Assembly (NCBI GenBank): GCA_945901215.1
Contig: CAMDKE010000111.1
Span: forward strand, 1-8,278
Direction: 5' to 3'
From: Comamonas sp. lk
GTDB lineage: Bacteria; Pseudomonadota; Gammaproteobacteria; Burkholderiales; Burkholderiaceae_C
DNA length: 8,278 bases
Below the pieces are notes generated by a model. That model was not told the DNA's origin. It saw only the letters and a list, made by a program, of their open reading frames with translations, and searched no databases. Below are positions 6,405 through 8,278 of this stretch, piece after piece (position 1 is the stretch's first letter; each line of letters opens with the position of its first letter). The translations under genes were made by a program, and so were the position numbers.

Positions 6405-6872
6405 CTACAGCAGGTCGGCAGATTGGACGCTGACGACCACTGTTTCGCCTTCGAGCTCGCGTTCGCGCTCCCGATAGCGCAGCCACCAGACCGAGCCTTT
6501 GCGGATGGCGCAAGCCTGCTCTGGGAACCCGAGTACTTGCGCGATAACTTGCCCCAGGGTAGGCTGATGGCCCACCACCAACACGCAGCCATTGGCGTGC
6601 GGCCAATGCACCAACCCCAGCAAATCCTGCGCATTGGCCAAGGGCGCCAACGCAGCGCTGGTCTTGTACTTACGGTCCAAGGCACGCGCCGTATGGTCGG
6701 CGCGCAGCGCAGGGCTGGCAAATACCTTGGTTCCACTCGGCAGATGCCGGTCCAACCAGGCGCCCATGCGCCGGGCCTGTTTGTCGCCGCGCGGCGACAA
6801 GGTGCGCAACATATCGTCTCCCACCAACTCAAGGTCGATAGCTTCAGCGTGCCGCCATAAAACAAGGTCCAT
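6405..6872 (-). CDS. sixA: SixA-type phosphohistidine phosphatase
   Basis: A small histidine-phosphatase-superfamily (phosphoglycerate-mutase-like) enzyme of 155 residues, close to the E. coli SixA length. It has the RHA signature with nucleophile H8 (LWRHAEA), the conserved arginine R57 in SPALRADHTA and the second catalytic-core histidine H102 in VVGHQPTLG. E. coli SixA removes phosphate from phosphohistidine (reported on ArcB and the nitrogen PTS); the substrate here is unknown. The start lies 4 nt after the ppk1 stop, with AAAAGG inside the end of ppk1, so the pair is very likely co-transcribed and translationally coupled. Compact size and absence of extra domains argue against a sugar mutase or cobalamin phosphatase. 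Confidence 0.9.
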   Translation of the reverse strand: MDLVLWRHAEAIDLELVGDDMLRTLSPRGDKQARRMGAWLDRHLPSGTKVFASPALRADHTARALDRKYKTSAALAPLANAQDLLGLVHWPHANGCVLVVGHQPTLGQVIAQVLGFPEQACAIRKGSVWWLRYRERERELEGETVVVSVQSADLL

Positions 6873-6876
6873 GTTT

Positions 6877-8278
6877 CTAGCCTTTTGCGAGGTTGGAGGA
6901 TGGCGAACCGTAGCGCCCCATCAATGCCGCCTGTGCACCCGCACCGACCTGACCCGAGGGGCTCTGCACCAAGCAATAGCTGCCGTCGGACTGCATGTCC
7001 CAGGCGTCCGCGCTGTCATGCAAATAGGCCAGTACACATTCATCAACCAGGCGCTGGCGCTGCACCGGGTCGGTCACCGGCCACGCCAGCTCCACCCGGC
7101 GCACCATATTGCGGTTCATCCAGTCGGCGCTTGACAAGTACAGCTCATCAACGGCCCCCTGGCGAAAATAGAAAACCCGCGAATGTTCCAAGAATCGCCC
7201 GATGATGGAGCGCACGCGAATGTTGTCGCTAACGCCGGGCAATTGCGCTGGCAGCATGCAGGCGCCACGCACGATCAAATCGATTGGAACCCCTTGCTGT
7301 CCAGCCTCCATCAGGGCGTTGATCAGCCCCAGGTCAGTCAGCGAATTCATTTTCAACACCATGCGCGTGGACTGCCCCTGGGCAGCAGCTAAGCCCAGGC
7401 TGCGGATTTTTTGAATCAGGTTTTTGTGCAGAAAAAAGGGGGCTAACCACAGTTTTTTTAGGTGCGGCAACTTGCTTTGGCTAGCCAAATGCACAAACAC
7501 ATGCTCCATGTCGGTGGTTAAAGCCGGATCGGCCGTTAGATGGCTTATGTCGGTATACAAGCGCGCCGTGCGGGCGTTGTAATTGCCAGTGGACAGGTGC
7601 CCGTAGCGCCGCAGGTTCCGGCCCTCACGGCGCGTCACCAGCAGCATTTTTGCGTGCGTTTTGAGCCCAACCACCCCGTACACCACCTGCGCGCCAATCG
7701 ACTCCAGCATCTCGGCCCAGTTGATATTGGCCTCTTCATCAAAACGCGCCTTGAGCTCGACGACCACAGTCACCTCTTTGCGCTTGCGCACCGCCTCGCG
7801 CAGCAGGTCCATCATGGTCGAATCAGCCCCGGCGCGGTAAATGGTTTGCTTAATGGCCAATACGTTTGGGTCATTGACGGCGGCGCGCAAAAAGGCCAGC
7901 ACCCCCTCAAAGCTTTCAAAGGGCTGGTGAAAGACGATGTCGGCTTGCCGTAACTGCTCAAAAATATTGCGCGACACGTCCATTTGCACAGAGAGGCGGG
8001 GCTTGTAGGGCTTGAAACACAAGTCGGGGCGATCCAGGGAATCGATCATCTGGGTCAACCGCACCAAATTCACCGGCCCCGGCACTCGGTAGAGCGCCAT
8101 GGCGGGCAAATCAAATTGCTTGAGTAAAAAATGGGCCAGGTGCTCCGTGCACCCCGATGACACCTCCAAGCGCACCGCCTCGCCGTAATGGCGGTGCACC
8201 AAACCCTGGCGCAGTGCCGTACGCAGGTTTTGCACATCGTCCTCGTCAACCGCCAGATCGGAGTGGCGCGTCACCCGA
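6877..8278 (-). CDS. ppk1: Polyphosphate kinase 1 (5' end outside window)
   Basis: Reversibly polymerises the gamma-phosphate of ATP into polyphosphate. The visible C-terminal part of about 467 residues covers part of the middle domain and both phospholipase-D-like catalytic domains; the family is about 690 residues. Counting the Val of RVTRHSDL as 1, key stretches are IKQTIYRAG (141-149), VELKARFDEEANINWAEM (172-189), GLKTHAKM with H207 as the expected phosphohistidine, GNYNARTARLYTDI (230-243), and GRFLEHSRVFYF with H364 as the second conserved histidine. LYLSSADWMNRNM (378-390) is also family-typical. The GTG at 8274 is not a start: it encodes the Val of the internal RVTR motif and the frame stays open to the right edge. 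sixA follows after 4 nt. The promoter is off the window. Confidence 0.96.
   Translation of the reverse strand, partial: RVTRHSDLAVDEDDVQNLRTALRQGLVHRHYGEAVRLEVSSGCTEHLAHFLLKQFDLPAMALYRVPGPVNLVRLTQMIDSLDRPDLCFKPYKPRLSVQMDVSRNIFEQLRQADIVFHQPFESFEGVLAFLRAAVNDPNVLAIKQTIYRAGADSTMMDLLREAVRKRKEVTVVVELKARFDEEANINWAEMLESIGAQVVYGVVGLKTHAKMLLVTRREGRNLRRYGHLSTGNYNARTARLYTDISHLTADPALTTDMEHVFVHLASQSKLPHLKKLWLAPFFLHKNLIQKIRSLGLAAAQGQSTRMVLKMNSLTDLGLINALMEAGQQGVPIDLIVRGACMLPAQLPGVSDNIRVRSIIGRFLEHSRVFYFRQGAVDELYLSSADWMNRNMVRRVELAWPVTDPVQRQRLVDECVLAYLHDSADAWDMQSDGSYCLVQSPSGQVGAGAQAALMGRYGSPSSNLAKG
6881..6886 (-). promoter_or_regulatory. Ribosome binding site of sixA inside ppk1
   Basis: AAAAGG on the minus strand, 8 nt before the sixA ATG at 6872 and within the last codons of ppk1. 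It supports that start and coupling to ppk1 translation. Confidence 0.6.

Noticed and set aside
5900..6976. Long open frame on the minus strand (358 codons) crossing sixA, the basic-tailed gene and the end of ppk1
   Set aside because: It overlaps three supported genes out of frame or antisense. Its Cys/Gly-rich C-terminal half is the antisense reading of the Ala/Thr/Lys-rich tail codons, and no domain is recognisable.
8272..8274. GTG as a possible start of ppk1
   Set aside because: It encodes the Val of the internal RVTR motif. The preceding codon is Arg in frame, and the visible protein lacks the N-terminal third of Ppk1, so the gene continues beyond the window.

Overview
This window looks like chromosomal DNA of a betaproteobacterium in the Burkholderiales, most likely Comamonadaceae (Rhodoferax/Polaromonas-like). 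That placement comes from protein resemblance and gene order recalled from the group, not from a search. It holds a phosphate-acquisition and polyphosphate locus. No mobile element, CRISPR array, tRNA or rRNA was seen, and nothing suggests recent transfer.

Left part (1-3482, all minus strand): the high-affinity phosphate ABC transporter operon pstS-pstC-pstA-pstB, transcribed right to left. pstB is cut by the left edge after its LSGGQ signature. pstC and pstA overlap by ATGA. A strong hairpin lies between pstS and pstC. A PHO box with a -10 element placed exactly 10 nt downstream precedes pstS.

Middle (3483-4230, plus strand): a second PHO box with the same geometry points the other way. It drives a small FAS1 (fasciclin-domain) lipoprotein gene that ends at a clear intrinsic terminator. 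The pstS/FAS1 intergenic region is therefore a divergent, probably PhoB-controlled, promoter pair.

Right part (4231-8278): ppx (exopolyphosphatase, plus strand) comes first. Next is a plus-strand gene for a small protein with a Lys/Ala/Pro-rich tail and a ribbon-helix-helix-like C-terminal domain, preceded by palindromic sequence. Converging on it from the right edge is a minus-strand ppk1-sixA pair (polyphosphate kinase, truncated at its 5' end by the window, and a SixA-type histidine phosphatase).

Together, Pst imports phosphate under starvation, Ppk1 stores phosphate as polyphosphate and Ppx releases it. The FAS1 lipoprotein, the basic-tailed protein and SixA are the less-understood members. 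The gene content is largely a familiar arrangement. The most interesting points are the predicted PHO control of the FAS1 lipoprotein, the basic-tailed protein beside polyphosphate genes, and the coupling of sixA to ppk1.
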